A stretch of DNA of 57,384 bases from a virus. A model generated the notes under the pieces. It saw only the letters and a list, made by a program, of their open reading frames with translations. It had not been told where the DNA came from and did not search any database. Positions 1 through 6,472 of this stretch are shown here, piece after piece; within the stretch, counting starts at the first letter, position 1, and every line of letters starts with the position of its first letter. The translations under genes and the position numbers were made by a program. The DNA is taken from positions 1 to 57,384 of IMG/VR virus record IMGVR_UViG_3300049596_000539. One strand, given 5' to 3'.

Positions 1-127
1 TTGATTTTGTGCGAGATGACTTCACGAATCAGGTGTTCGGAAACATCAACGGTGCTCGAATTTACGATAAGAAATCCAGGCGTTGGTACCGGGTGCGCTC
101 GGGTACGGCAACGGCAGATCGCATTTC
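1..127. repeat. Terminal overlap, left copy
   Basis: Bases 1-127 are identical to bases 57258-57384. The overlap lies inside a tail gene and keeps its reading frame. A length of exactly 127 is a common assembler k-mer size, so this most likely marks a circular contig rather than a biological terminal repeat. The unique genome length is then 57,257 bp. Confidence 0.95.
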
Positions 128-263
128 TTTCTCGGCAGATGATGACCTGACACACGGCGACGTGGACGCTTTCCATTCCTCCCGCACATACGGTGATGTG
201 CAACTAATCCTTGGTTCTTTGACGTACAAGCAAGCGGAGTTGGTGGGTCTTTATGCAGGTTGA
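1..263 (+). CDS. Minor tail protein, C-terminal end (continues from 55829)
   Basis: This is the 3' end of the gene that starts at 55829 and crosses the circular junction. Base 1 is the second base of a codon and the frame continues from base 3 to a TGA at 261-263. Joined, the protein is 563 aa. The segment contains the end of the duplicated region of the last third and a short mixed-charge C-terminus ending LVGLYAG. The ATG at position 9 is internal, not a real start. The next tail gene overlaps the stop by 11 bases, as expected for translational coupling in a tail operon. Confidence 0.85.
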   Translation, partial: DFVRDDFTNQVFGNINGARIYDKKSRRWYRVRSGTATADRISFSADDDLTHGDVDAFHSSRTYGDVQLILGSLTYKQAELVGLYAG

Positions 264-918
264 TGATGTTTTCCCGCGCCGGAATCTTCCCGGTGAGGCG
301 GAGGTTTGGGGGCGAGACATAGAGGTCGCGACGAAGGATAATGCCCGGGGGGTCGCGATTGTCTCCCAGGAACTTGCGGGTCTTAACCGCTCCACGGCGT
401 CTTCTCTGGAGAGTCTTGCCCGGCAACTAGACCTCATCGCGGAACAGCAGGCGGGTATTGCCGCAGCCCAAGCAACCGCAGCGACCGCCCTTGCCGCAGT
501 ACCCATCGCTTCTCTTAACACCGCGAGTGCCTCCGGATTCACCCCCACGACTAGCTGGCAAACCATCGCCACAACTTCCGTTTCTTTTCCCGCCGATAAG
601 TCAACAGCTTCAGCACAGGCGGTGTCTACGGTGTCGATTATCTGGGACACCTCGGGTTCTGGATACCCCATACTTGCTACCCGCACTTTGATTTCTGGGG
701 CCGCAGGTGTCGAGATGGGGGTTGCGGGTCTTATCACGAGCGCAGAAACGACTACGGGGCGGCAAGCTGGTACATCCCAGGCGGGACGGATTTATAGTGG
801 GTCGGGTAGTGTAACCGCGGAAACACAGGTTCTCATCTCCGGCTACATCGGGAGTCCAGGATCTTTCAGTTGGACAACCAATGCGCAAGTCGTTCTGAAC
901 GCGACATTCACAACCTGA
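253..918 (+). CDS. Minor tail protein
   Basis: A 221-aa protein starting at an ATG that overlaps the end of the preceding tail gene by 11 bases. The first 75 residues are polar with an alanine-rich, probably helical stretch (residues about 55-85, QQAGIAAAQATAATALAAV). The rest is rich in Ser, Thr, Gly and Val, as in beta-rich fibre or tip proteins. No enzymatic motif is visible. Its position between the tail-tip gene and the lysis genes points to a distal tail or receptor-contacting role. The name rests on context, not on a recognised domain. Confidence 0.65.
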   Translation: MQVDDVFPRRNLPGEAEVWGRDIEVATKDNARGVAIVSQELAGLNRSTASSLESLARQLDLIAEQQAGIAAAQATAATALAAVPIASLNTASASGFTPTTSWQTIATTSVSFPADKSTASAQAVSTVSIIWDTSGSGYPILATRTLISGAAGVEMGVAGLITSAETTTGRQAGTSQAGRIYSGSGSVTAETQVLISGYIGSPGSFSWTTNAQVVLNATFTT

Positions 919-924
919 TAAACT
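916..924 (+). promoter_or_regulatory. Extended -10 motif before the 943 tail gene
   Basis: TGATAAACT overlaps the TGA stop of the preceding gene and is followed by GGATAA and a TGGAGG ribosome-binding site. It matches the recurrent late motif of this genome (TGATAAACT/TGATAGACT). Confidence 0.5.
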
Positions 925-942
925 GGATAATGGAGGCTCCCC

Positions 943-1629
943 ATGATAACCAGCCCAGACAATCTCTATTCGCCCGATTCCGCAGACGGTTATGATCTTA
1001 TTGCCGACTGGGCGACGAGCATGGATTCCGTACAGGATGCTCTTAATTCCCGGAATGCTCTTTCGGGAATTGCTTCGGCACGTCCCACCGCGGGAGTAGC
1101 CGGGCGGCGCTGGTATTCGACGGACACGGATGTTTCGTGGATTGACGACGGGACAGACTGGCTCCCGACTTCGTGGACCACGTACACTCCCACTTGGGCG
1201 GCAGCTACAACCGCACCCGCTCTGAACAACGGCACGCTCCTTGGCCGGTACCGCTACACGGATATCCACACCGTAGAACTCCGTGTGATGCTTACGTTCG
1301 GCTCCTCCACCACGGGCGGGGCGGGGGCATACACCTTCACGCTTCCATCAGGTGTTTCGGGTCAGACGGCGGGTGAGCAAATTGTCAGCGCGAAGACGTA
1401 CCAGGCAACGATCAACCGCAACTACTGGGGTTACGCTCAGGTTGCTACGGGATCCCCGACGCTCCTTCGCCCTCACTTCCCGGTAGGTCCCGAGGTTTCC
1501 GATTATGCGGCCATGCAGAACGCGAACTCTGGCGGCGGCAGTAGCACAGGTGTCCCGGTGGTTACAGGAAACTACTCGTACCTTTCCGGGTCAACCCTCG
1601 TCATTCAGGGCTTCATCGAGGTTTCGTAA
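943..1629 (+). CDS. Minor tail or tail-tip protein
   Basis: A 228-aa protein with a good ribosome-binding site (GGAGG, 6 bases before ATG). The N-terminus (about residues 1-70) resembles the attachment segments that precede phage fibre domains, with the phrase SARPTAGVAGRRWYSTDT, a common phage tail-protein motif around a WYSTDTD core. The remainder is beta-rich, with many Gly, Thr and Ser and a Gly-Gly-Gly-Ser linker near residue 200. Its stop overlaps the endolysin start (TAATG). I infer that it is a virion tip protein; no catalytic residues are recognisable. Confidence 0.65.
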   Translation: MITSPDNLYSPDSADGYDLIADWATSMDSVQDALNSRNALSGIASARPTAGVAGRRWYSTDTDVSWIDDGTDWLPTSWTTYTPTWAAATTAPALNNGTLLGRYRYTDIHTVELRVMLTFGSSTTGGAGAYTFTLPSGVSGQTAGEQIVSAKTYQATINRNYWGYAQVATGSPTLLRPHFPVGPEVSDYAAMQNANSGGGSSTGVPVVTGNYSYLSGSTLVIQGFIEVS

Positions 1630-2540
1630 TGGCTTTCGCGGATCTCGTTGAGTTCTGGCGGGAAGTAAACTGGCGGCGTCCCTACGGGTTTCGATCTGCG
1701 GAGTACGGTACCGGGTACCACCGCGGTAAGGATCTCGCAGGGGGATACGCCAAGCCTGTTTACGCTCTGACTTCCGGAACTATTGTCAAGACCGGGTTTA
1801 GTTCCAGCATCGGTCACTACATTGTGGTTGATACGGGGCGGACAGGTGTTGAGCGGTACGAAATCTACTGTCATATGTTCGACGGGGAAGGCCCTAAGTC
1901 AGGACGAATTAACGCGGGGGACTGGATCGGTCGGCTTGCCGTTAAAGGGGAACGCACCGGAAGTTCTTGGATCGGAGCCCACCTTCACTTTGTTGTCACC
2001 GGCTTCATTGACGGAGCGTACAACACGAACCGGACCACAATTAATCCGGACCCTTACATCATTAGCGCTCTTACCGGAACGTCCGGTGGGGGCTCGGTAC
2101 CATTTGAACCGGAAGGATTTCTCATGGCTCTTGCACCCGCCCAGCAGGGACAGGTCTACGACGCCCTCATTAAGCACGGCCCCACGGGGGATTATTTCTC
2201 CACGGACGCCCTTATCGACATTGAGCGGAAAGAGAATCAGCCGCGCCTTGACGGGATTGTTGCGCGAACGGATGCAGCAAACACTCGCCTTGACGCGATT
2301 ATCGAAATGCTGAAGGTTCTGGACCCTGCGAAGGCAACCGATATCGAGGCGTTTGACGCGAAGCTCCGGGAGTCGGAGGCTCGGACAATCGCCGCAACTC
2401 AGAAGGCGGTAGAGGACTCCTCGAAAGCCCTCCGGACGGAACTGATTACTGCGCTCTCGAATGACCTGGAACTGGACACTGAGGCTATCACCGCCGCGGT
2501 GGACGACGCCTTCAGCAAGGTCTTCGTTCAGCCCACCTGA
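1629..2540 (+). CDS. Endolysin with M23 metallopeptidase domain
   Basis: A 303-aa cell-wall hydrolase. Residues about 20-125 form an M23 (LytM/lysostaphin-type) peptidase: YHRGKDLA supplies the first zinc ligands (H31, D35) and AHLHF supplies the last pair (H118, H120). M23 enzymes cut peptide crosslinks in peptidoglycan. The C-terminal half (about 155-303) is charged and helical, with no recognised wall-binding repeat, and may be a coiled-coil or binding region. There is no signal peptide, so release would depend on the holin encoded next. The start overlaps the stop of the tail gene (TAATG). A virion-associated role in DNA injection is an alternative, but proximity to the holin favours lysis. 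Confidence 0.88.
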   Translation: MAFADLVEFWREVNWRRPYGFRSAEYGTGYHRGKDLAGGYAKPVYALTSGTIVKTGFSSSIGHYIVVDTGRTGVERYEIYCHMFDGEGPKSGRINAGDWIGRLAVKGERTGSSWIGAHLHFVVTGFIDGAYNTNRTTINPDPYIISALTGTSGGGSVPFEPEGFLMALAPAQQGQVYDALIKHGPTGDYFSTDALIDIERKENQPRLDGIVARTDAANTRLDAIIEMLKVLDPAKATDIEAFDAKLRESEARTIAATQKAVEDSSKALRTELITALSNDLELDTEAITAAVDDAFSKVFVQPT

Positions 2541-2554
2541 AGAGCACTTTCCGG

Positions 2555-2563
2555 TGATAAACT
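2555..2563 (+). promoter_or_regulatory. Extended -10 motif before the holin
   Basis: TGATAAACT followed by AGTAGAGACAG and a strong AGAAGGAG ribosome-binding site before the holin ATG. It belongs to the recurrent late-motif family and would allow holin expression independent of read-through from the tail operon. Confidence 0.55.
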
Positions 2564-2585
2564 AGTAGAGACAGAAGGAGAAACT

Positions 2586-2855
2586 ATGGCACAGGCCCCC
2601 GAAATTTGGTTCAAGACACAGCGCGTGCTCCGAACCGCTTTCACGACCGTACTCACCGCACTTCCGCTTATCCCCCAGATCATTCAGATTATCCAGGGCC
2701 AGTGGGATGCGGAGTGGCTGACGGCTATCGGTGTTCAGGCTATCGCAATCAACTCGGCCCTTACGGCGATTATCGCGATTCCGACCGTGAACACTTGGCT
2801 GACATACATCGGTCTTGGCTCGGTTCCGAAGAGTTACATCGAGCCGGTCGAATAA
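2586..2855 (+). CDS. Holin
   Basis: An 89-aa membrane protein directly after the endolysin. It has two hydrophobic segments, about residues 15-37 and 45-75, separated by a short polar QGQWDAEW turn, and a short polar C-terminus. Size, topology and position fit a class II-like phage holin that permeabilises the cytoplasmic membrane to release the endolysin. AGAAGGAG lies at a good distance from the ATG and the gene has its own promoter-like motif. No sequence family name can be assigned by eye. Confidence 0.75.
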   Translation: MAQAPEIWFKTQRVLRTAFTTVLTALPLIPQIIQIIQGQWDAEWLTAIGVQAIAINSALTAIIAIPTVNTWLTYIGLGSVPKSYIEPVE

Positions 2856-2970
2856 ACTTCCGACAAGGAAGAGAGGGCCTCGCTACCCCTCTAGGATGGT
2901 TCACAAAACGAACACGAAAGGAGATCATCATTACGTTCCCACAAAAGTGAGCGGAGGTGGCTGATCTCGA

Positions 2971-3004
2971 AAGGCCCCTAACCTGATTATTGGTTAGGGG
3001 CCTT
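2971..3004. terminator. Bidirectional terminator between convergent blocks
   Basis: A 13-bp perfect stem (AAGGCCCCTAACC at 2971-2983 pairing with 2992-3004) closes an 8-base loop. It sits between the last rightward gene (holin) and the last leftward gene (exonuclease), so it can end both transcripts. The following T tract is weak, but the stem is very stable. The 2856-2970 stretch before it holds an AGGAG-like sequence but no credible reading frame. Confidence 0.85.
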
Positions 3005-3021
3005 CTCGTGCGCGAGGGGGT

Positions 3022-3756
3022 TTAGTTCGCGATCTTCACGTCACCGACCGCAGTCCGTGTGCGTCCATCATTCCACGTACCGCAGGTCTGACACTGGTAG
3101 CGGGGGTATTCGCCGTTGAGAGTCTTTGCGGTTCCCCGACTCTGCATATGAGTTCCGCCACAGTTACGACAAACGATCCCCGGCTTGTTAGTTACCGGAT
3201 GAGGCATCTTAATCCACGGCTTCAGAACCTCAAACAGTTTCTCCAGAAGATCAACGTCCCCCTTCTGGTATCGCCGCATCTTGTTCCAGGACTTCTCATC
3301 ACCGGCCATAACACCACGCCAAAGATCAAAGCCCCCGGTATCGACCTTCCGGCCCACTCCAAGCTCCTGTGCAACTGAATCCAATTTGTTCGAGGCAAAG
3401 GCAAATCGCTGCTTAACTACGCGCATGAGATCCACCTCTTTGTAAGGTGCGGGTGGCGTCAAGCCCTCCCGGATAAACTCCCGGTTTGCCATGCGGGTGT
3501 CGTACTTCGCACCATTCCATGAAACCACCATATCGGCTTCCAGGAGTGTGTCCCGGAGCGTGGCGAGCATTTCCTTCCGGCCCGCACGTTCATCTACGAC
3601 AACCGTCTTCTTTCCGTACCACTTAGTTCCAAAACAAAGCATTCGCTGAGTCTCATCTACAAACGTGTACGGGATGTTCTGATCCCACAGGCCCCAGAAG
3701 TAGCCCCGGTTGGGTGTAAACTCGGTATCCCAAAATAGAATCTTGGCGTCAGTCAT
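3022..3756 (-). CDS. 3'-5' exonuclease (DEDD type) with C-terminal zinc ribbon
   Basis: A 244-aa protein starting at ATG 3756, which overlaps the upstream stop (ATGA). Exonuclease motif I is WDTEF (D10, E12), motif II is in VSWNGAKYDTRM and motif III in YQKGDVDLL, as in DnaQ/RNase H-like 3'-5' exonucleases. The C-terminal 50 residues carry CRNC and CQTC pairs, a probable zinc ribbon for nucleic-acid contact. The domain pattern resembles the RNase H-like exonucleases often annotated in actinobacteriophages. It lies at the distal end of the leftward replication operon and probably assists DNA processing or repair. An upstream in-frame ATG at 3795 exists but lies deep in the preceding gene. Confidence 0.8.
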   Translation of the reverse strand: MTDAKILFWDTEFTPNRGYFWGLWDQNIPYTFVDETQRMLCFGTKWYGKKTVVVDERAGRKEMLATLRDTLLEADMVVSWNGAKYDTRMANREFIREGLTPPAPYKEVDLMRVVKQRFAFASNKLDSVAQELGVGRKVDTGGFDLWRGVMAGDEKSWNKMRRYQKGDVDLLEKLFEVLKPWIKMPHPVTNKPGIVCRNCGGTHMQSRGTAKTLNGEYPRYQCQTCGTWNDGRTRTAVGDVKIAN

Positions 3757-3986
3757 TCGGTTTCCTCCGAGACGTTCAGGACCGTACTTGTCCACCGGCC
3801 TAGGGCACCGTTGGGGAATTCTTCAAAATGGGCATATGCGGGCCTGCCCACACTGTCTAGCGTAAACCCGCCTCTAACCCACTCGTTATCAAAATCGTGA
3901 GGGTGGGACTCTGAAATACGTTTCCAACGATGCAGTTCGCGGTCCACGAGATAGACGGCGTTTTTAGTCTCGACTCTTAACGTCAT
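3753..3986 (-). CDS. Conserved hypothetical protein, 77 aa
   Basis: A small soluble protein rich in aromatic and charged residues, without a recognised family. It begins at ATG 3986 with GGAGG 7 bases upstream and a TGATAGGCT promoter motif at 4005-4013, and overlaps the exonuclease start by four bases (ATGA). It is therefore the first gene of a two-gene leftward unit with the exonuclease. The sequence reads like the small single-domain proteins that bind substrate conditionally (RVETKNAVYLVDRELHRW), but no function should be assigned. Confidence 0.75.
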   Translation of the reverse strand: MTLRVETKNAVYLVDRELHRWKRISESHPHDFDNEWVRGGFTLDSVGRPAYAHFEEFPNGALGRWTSTVLNVSEETE

Positions 3987-4004
3987 GTAGTTCCTCCAGT
4001 TTTA

Positions 4005-4013
4005 AGCCTATCA
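4005..4013 (-). promoter_or_regulatory. Leftward extended -10 motif
   Basis: The reverse strand reads TGATAGGCT, followed by TAAAACTGGAGG and the ATG of the 77-aa gene. It is the same motif family that precedes late rightward genes, here in opposite orientation and back-to-back with the NrdH promoter motif at 4025. Confidence 0.5.
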
Positions 4014-4024
4014 GAAGGTTCCGC

Positions 4025-4033
4025 TGGTAGACT
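4025..4033 (+). promoter_or_regulatory. Rightward extended -10 motif before NrdH
   Basis: TGGTAGACT, a one-base variant of the recurrent motif, lies 39 bases before the TTG start of the glutaredoxin gene. It forms a divergent promoter pair with the motif at 4005. Confidence 0.5.
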
Positions 4034-4071
4034 GGTATGTGCTGTCTTCAATCTCATAAGGAGTCTTTTCG

Positions 4072-4290
4072 TTGGTCACAATTTACACGAATCCCCAGTG
4101 CCAGCCTTGCCGGTTTACGAAAAAGCGACTGGATGACAGGGGGATTGAGTACCGGGTAGTTGATTTGTCGGAAGATCCCGAAGCACTGAAATACGTTACC
4201 GAGGAGTTGGGGCACCGGGAAGCACCTGTTGTCGTGGCGAACGGACTTCACTGGTCGGGACTTCGCGTAGACCTTATTGACGCGATCTAA
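4072..4290 (+). CDS. NrdH-like glutaredoxin
   Basis: A 72-aa thioredoxin-fold protein. The active site is CQPC (C10, C13) in the TNPQCQPC context, and the cis-proline segment is APVVV. NrdH redoxins supply electrons to class I ribonucleotide reductases; no reductase gene was seen here, so it presumably serves the host enzyme. It starts at TTG 4072 with AAGGAG 7 bases upstream. It is the only rightward gene in the surrounding replication block, has its own promoter motif, and its stop overlaps that of the convergent gene at 4287. Confidence 0.85.
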   Translation: MVTIYTNPQCQPCRFTKKRLDDRGIEYRVVDLSEDPEALKYVTEELGHREAPVVVANGLHWSGLRVDLIDAI

Positions 4291-4469
4291 ATGTCCTGCC
4301 AAATGACGGAGAACGAGTGCATCCCCTGTGAGTGCTCGATGATCCGGTAGGTTTCCATCTCCACCGCGTCCTTTGTCGTAGCTGTTACCGTAAGGTCCAG
4401 GAACGGGATGTAGCTCAACCACTCCCCTCGGGCTACGTTGCTGATGTCTACCCGCACGTACGTTGTCAT
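4287..4469 (-). CDS. Hypothetical protein, 60 aa
   Basis: No family recognised. It starts at ATG 4469 in an ATGA overlap with the preceding leftward gene and ends in a three-base convergent overlap with NrdH. It is rich in Thr, Val and aromatic residues and looks like a small beta-rich fold. An upstream ATG at 4481 would overlap the neighbour more and lacks a better ribosome-binding site. Confidence 0.65.
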   Translation of the reverse strand: MTTYVRVDISNVARGEWLSYIPFLDLTVTATTKDAVEMETYRIIEHSQGMHSFSVIWQDI

Positions 4470-4705
4470 TCGATTTCCCACCCTTCCGCTTGAATAACCT
4501 CGGTAAGCAACAGGAGCGCTTCTCCCGCGTGTTCTGCCGTTCGACTCATATTCACGTCCTCACCTGTTGATAGCGCTCCGTAGAGTTCCGCAGTCCACGA
4601 AGATGTTGTGTGGTCCGTTCTCATGCCGTCCAACTCCACGTCATAGAGTTCCCGGCGGCTCTCGGTAAGCGTGATGTCCTTACGACGGACTGTTGGCTTG
4701 CTCAC
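4466..4705 (-). CDS. Hypothetical protein, 79 aa
   Basis: Starts at GTG 4705 with AAGGAGG 7 bases upstream, inside the end of the preceding gene (26-base overlap). The sequence is hydrophilic, with a helical C-terminal half (HAGEALLLLTEVIQAEGWEI). It is part of the tightly packed leftward run below the RuvC-like gene. No function can be assigned. Confidence 0.7.
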   Translation of the reverse strand: MSKPTVRRKDITLTESRRELYDVELDGMRTDHTTSSWTAELYGALSTGEDVNMSRTAEHAGEALLLLTEVIQAEGWEIE

Positions 4706-4844
4706 GAAGAGCCTCCTTGATCTTGATGTCTACGTGCTCTTGAACAATTCGGAGAATAACCCCCATATCAAGTCCAATCATGGAGGGACTTTCAAAGTAA
4801 TACTCCGGCATCCCGTTCTCGGCCCATTCTTCTAGGAGCGTCAT
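4680..4844 (-). CDS. Small hypothetical protein, 54 aa
   Basis: A short gene beginning MTLLEEWAENGM at ATG 4844, in an ATGA overlap with the gene at 4841. The N-terminal half reads like a short helix followed by PEYYFESPSM. The C-terminal part is helical and charged (EHVDIKIKEALREQ). Support comes from the overlapping start and the lack of any other frame in this stretch. Unknown function. Confidence 0.65.
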   Translation of the reverse strand: MTLLEEWAENGMPEYYFESPSMIGLDMGVILRIVQEHVDIKIKEALREQANSPS

Positions 4845-5005
4845 CCTAAACTCCACCTCTCTTGTCCCGCCAGTATCGCGGCTTCAATCGCCCGCTGTTC
4901 GCTAGTGTAGTTCTCGCCCGCGGAATAGGCAACCCCGTTGTACTCCACGGTGAAATCGTACAGCGCGTATTCGTTCTCGTCTACTGTGATCGTCAGCTTA
5001 GCCAT
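4841..5005 (-). CDS. Small hypothetical protein, 54 aa
   Basis: Begins MAKLTITVDENEY at ATG 5005, overlapping the stop of the RuvC-like gene by 8 bases, and ends in an ATGA overlap with the next gene. It reads as a beta-hairpin-like N-terminus followed by a helix (SEQRAIEAAILAGQERW). It is translationally coupled on both sides. No family recognised. Confidence 0.7.
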   Translation of the reverse strand: MAKLTITVDENEYALYDFTVEYNGVAYSAGENYTSEQRAIEAAILAGQERWSLG

Positions 5006-5684
5006 TCGCTTCCGTCCAATCGGTAATGAGGTTCCAGGTAGGCTTGTGTTTCACTTCACGGGCCAAGTAGTTCAGACCGTGTGAGATCGCGGACCTTGCG
5101 TCATTTGCGTCCGGTGCTCCCAGTTCCTTAGGCGTCACGTAGAAACCGGACTCTTTCAAGAACCGATCCCGGCGCTTCTTCTTGTCCGCCAAGTCTTTGC
5201 CACCTACAAGGTACTGGAGATTGGGGTCACGATACCGCTTCTCTGAGGGGCTATAGTCCGGCATCAATCCCTCCCAGACAAGTCCGCCTTCTACCCGGAG
5301 AGCCTCAAGACTCGCCGTCGTGTAAGAAAAGCCTTTCGTGTTCCGAGCCGTGAACTTCTCTGCAATAACAATGACGTTTCCAGGGACCTCCGCCTCCCAG
5401 TCATCTTCATTGTCACTCTCGTAGTTGTGCTCGATGTGGCCGTCAAAATCCAAAGGTCCGTCAACGCCCATTTTCCAGGAATAGAACCCCCGGGTGTTGG
5501 GCTCATCGTTGTAGCTATCCCAAAACGATCCCGACCAATATTTACGAATCCACGCCTTCATGCCCGCTACGCCGGTGCCAAACTGCCACGCCTTCTCCAA
5601 CCACGGAGCCTTATCCGGCTCGTACCCGATGAGCGCCACGCCACTTGAAAGGCCGGGATCAATGCTGAGAATGTATTCAGTCAT
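4998..5684 (-). CDS. RuvC-like Holliday junction resolvase
   Basis: A 228-aa protein starting at ATG 5684, overlapping the upstream stop. The RNase H-fold acidic residues are visible: D9 in SIDPGLSSGVAL, E109 in VIVIAEKF, and D192/D195 in PDANDARSAISHG. This is the arrangement of RuvC-family crossover junction endonucleases, which cut four-way DNA junctions and in phages help resolve replicative intermediates before packaging. A longer in-frame start at 5795 lies inside the upstream gene. It sits in the leftward DNA-metabolism operon downstream of the polymerase. Confidence 0.82.
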   Translation of the reverse strand: MTEYILSIDPGLSSGVALIGYEPDKAPWLEKAWQFGTGVAGMKAWIRKYWSGSFWDSYNDEPNTRGFYSWKMGVDGPLDFDGHIEHNYESDNEDDWEAEVPGNVIVIAEKFTARNTKGFSYTTASLEALRVEGGLVWEGLMPDYSPSEKRYRDPNLQYLVGGKDLADKKKRRDRFLKESGFYVTPKELGAPDANDARSAISHGLNYLAREVKHKPTWNLITDWTEANG

Positions 5685-5907
5685 AAACTCTAACCTCCAC
5701 CTCTTGGTCCTCCCAAACAGATGTTCCACCGCCGTCGATAAGAATGTAGTAGCGGGGGTATCTGGGGTCTTCGGCGTATACCTGCGTCCCGCCAAATGTA
5801 CCGTTTACCCAGTAATCCTCCCACCCGTCTGACCAATTGAAAGAGATTTTCTTGCCGGTCAGGTCGTCCCAGTCAGCGTGCCCCCGTTTGATTACGGTCC
5901 TACTCAT
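5677..5907 (-). CDS. Hypothetical protein, 76 aa
   Basis: Starts at ATG 5907 overlapping the stop of the preceding gene and ends overlapping the RuvC-like start. The sequence (SFNWSDGWEDYWVNGTFGG) is aromatic and acidic and suggests a small beta-barrel. It may be a resolvase accessory given the coupling, but that is inference only. Confidence 0.65.
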   Translation of the reverse strand: MSRTVIKRGHADWDDLTGKKISFNWSDGWEDYWVNGTFGGTQVYAEDPRYPRYYILIDGGGTSVWEDQEVEVRVYD

Positions 5908-6073
5908 TAAGAGCCCTCCACTTGATATTCCAAAGGTTGAATAGATCCCAGCTGGTGAGTCCCCTGAAGTTTGCAATCGCTCCCAAGCGAACAGTCTCCT
6001 CCACGTCATCAGGTGTCAAACCCAACTGCATGCACAGTGTTCCCATCGCCACGATATCCGCTCGACTAGTCAA
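5900..6073 (-). CDS. Hypothetical protein, 57 aa
   Basis: The likely start is TTG 6073 (LTSRADIVAMGTL), which overlaps the stop of the preceding gene and has GAGGGGCGG just upstream. A later ATG at VAMGTL gives a shorter product. The sequence is helical, with the segment LGLTPDDVEETVRLGAIANFR resembling a short helix-turn-helix but too short to call. Unknown function. Confidence 0.55.
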   Translation of the reverse strand: MTSRADIVAMGTLCMQLGLTPDDVEETVRLGAIANFRGLTSWDLFNLWNIKWRALNE

Positions 6074-6317
6074 TGACTTTCCGCCCCTCGACAAATCGCT
6101 GAAGATCCCACGAATAGACAACGCCGCCATGCGGAACTCCCCCACAAGCCTCACGGTATCCCCCCGTCTCGTGATTGTAACGACGACCCTCGCAGATCAT
6201 CATGGTTTGCCCCGCCATGAATTTTTCCAAGCGCTTAACGGTATCTACGTCAAAGATAGCATCAATCTGACTCCACGGGTATCCGCCTTCACATTCGGGG
6301 TCGGGTAGCTTGTTCAC
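6066..6317 (-). CDS. Hypothetical protein, 83 aa
   Basis: ATGA-coupled to the gene at 6314. It has an acidic N-terminus with a helical segment (VDTVKRLEKFMAGQ), two cysteines (C43, C59) and a Gly-His-rich middle. It belongs to the small genes following the DNA polymerase. No family recognised. Confidence 0.65.
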   Translation of the reverse strand: MNKLPDPECEGGYPWSQIDAIFDVDTVKRLEKFMAGQTMMICEGRRYNHETGGYREACGGVPHGGVVYSWDLQRFVEGRKVID

Positions 6318-6472
6318 AGTTGCCCTCCCAGTCGGACCTTAATCGCGTAGTCTCGGAACGCCGTCCACGCTTCGATAGCCTCATCCATAGCATTGATGTC
6401 GTGGATTTCATCCTCATCGAATGACCAGTTTCCAACCCAGTAAATCCCGTTGTCGTACCGTACTTCAGCCAT
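6314..6472 (-). CDS. Hypothetical protein, 52 aa
   Basis: Starts MAEVRYDNGIYWVG at ATG 6472, overlapping the polymerase stop by 8 bases. The product is acidic with a helical C-terminus. Tight coupling to the polymerase suggests co-expression. Function unknown. Confidence 0.6.
   Translation of the reverse strand: MAEVRYDNGIYWVGNWSFDEDEIHDINAMDEAIEAWTAFRDYAIKVRLGGQL

Noticed and set aside
1-127. Biological direct terminal repeat
   Set aside because: The length matches an assembler k-mer and the repeat sits in mid-gene, so an assembly overlap is far more likely.
2606-2950. 114-aa rightward frame overlapping the holin
   Set aside because: It is the +1 shadow of the holin gene, with no start signal of its own and an unlikely composition.
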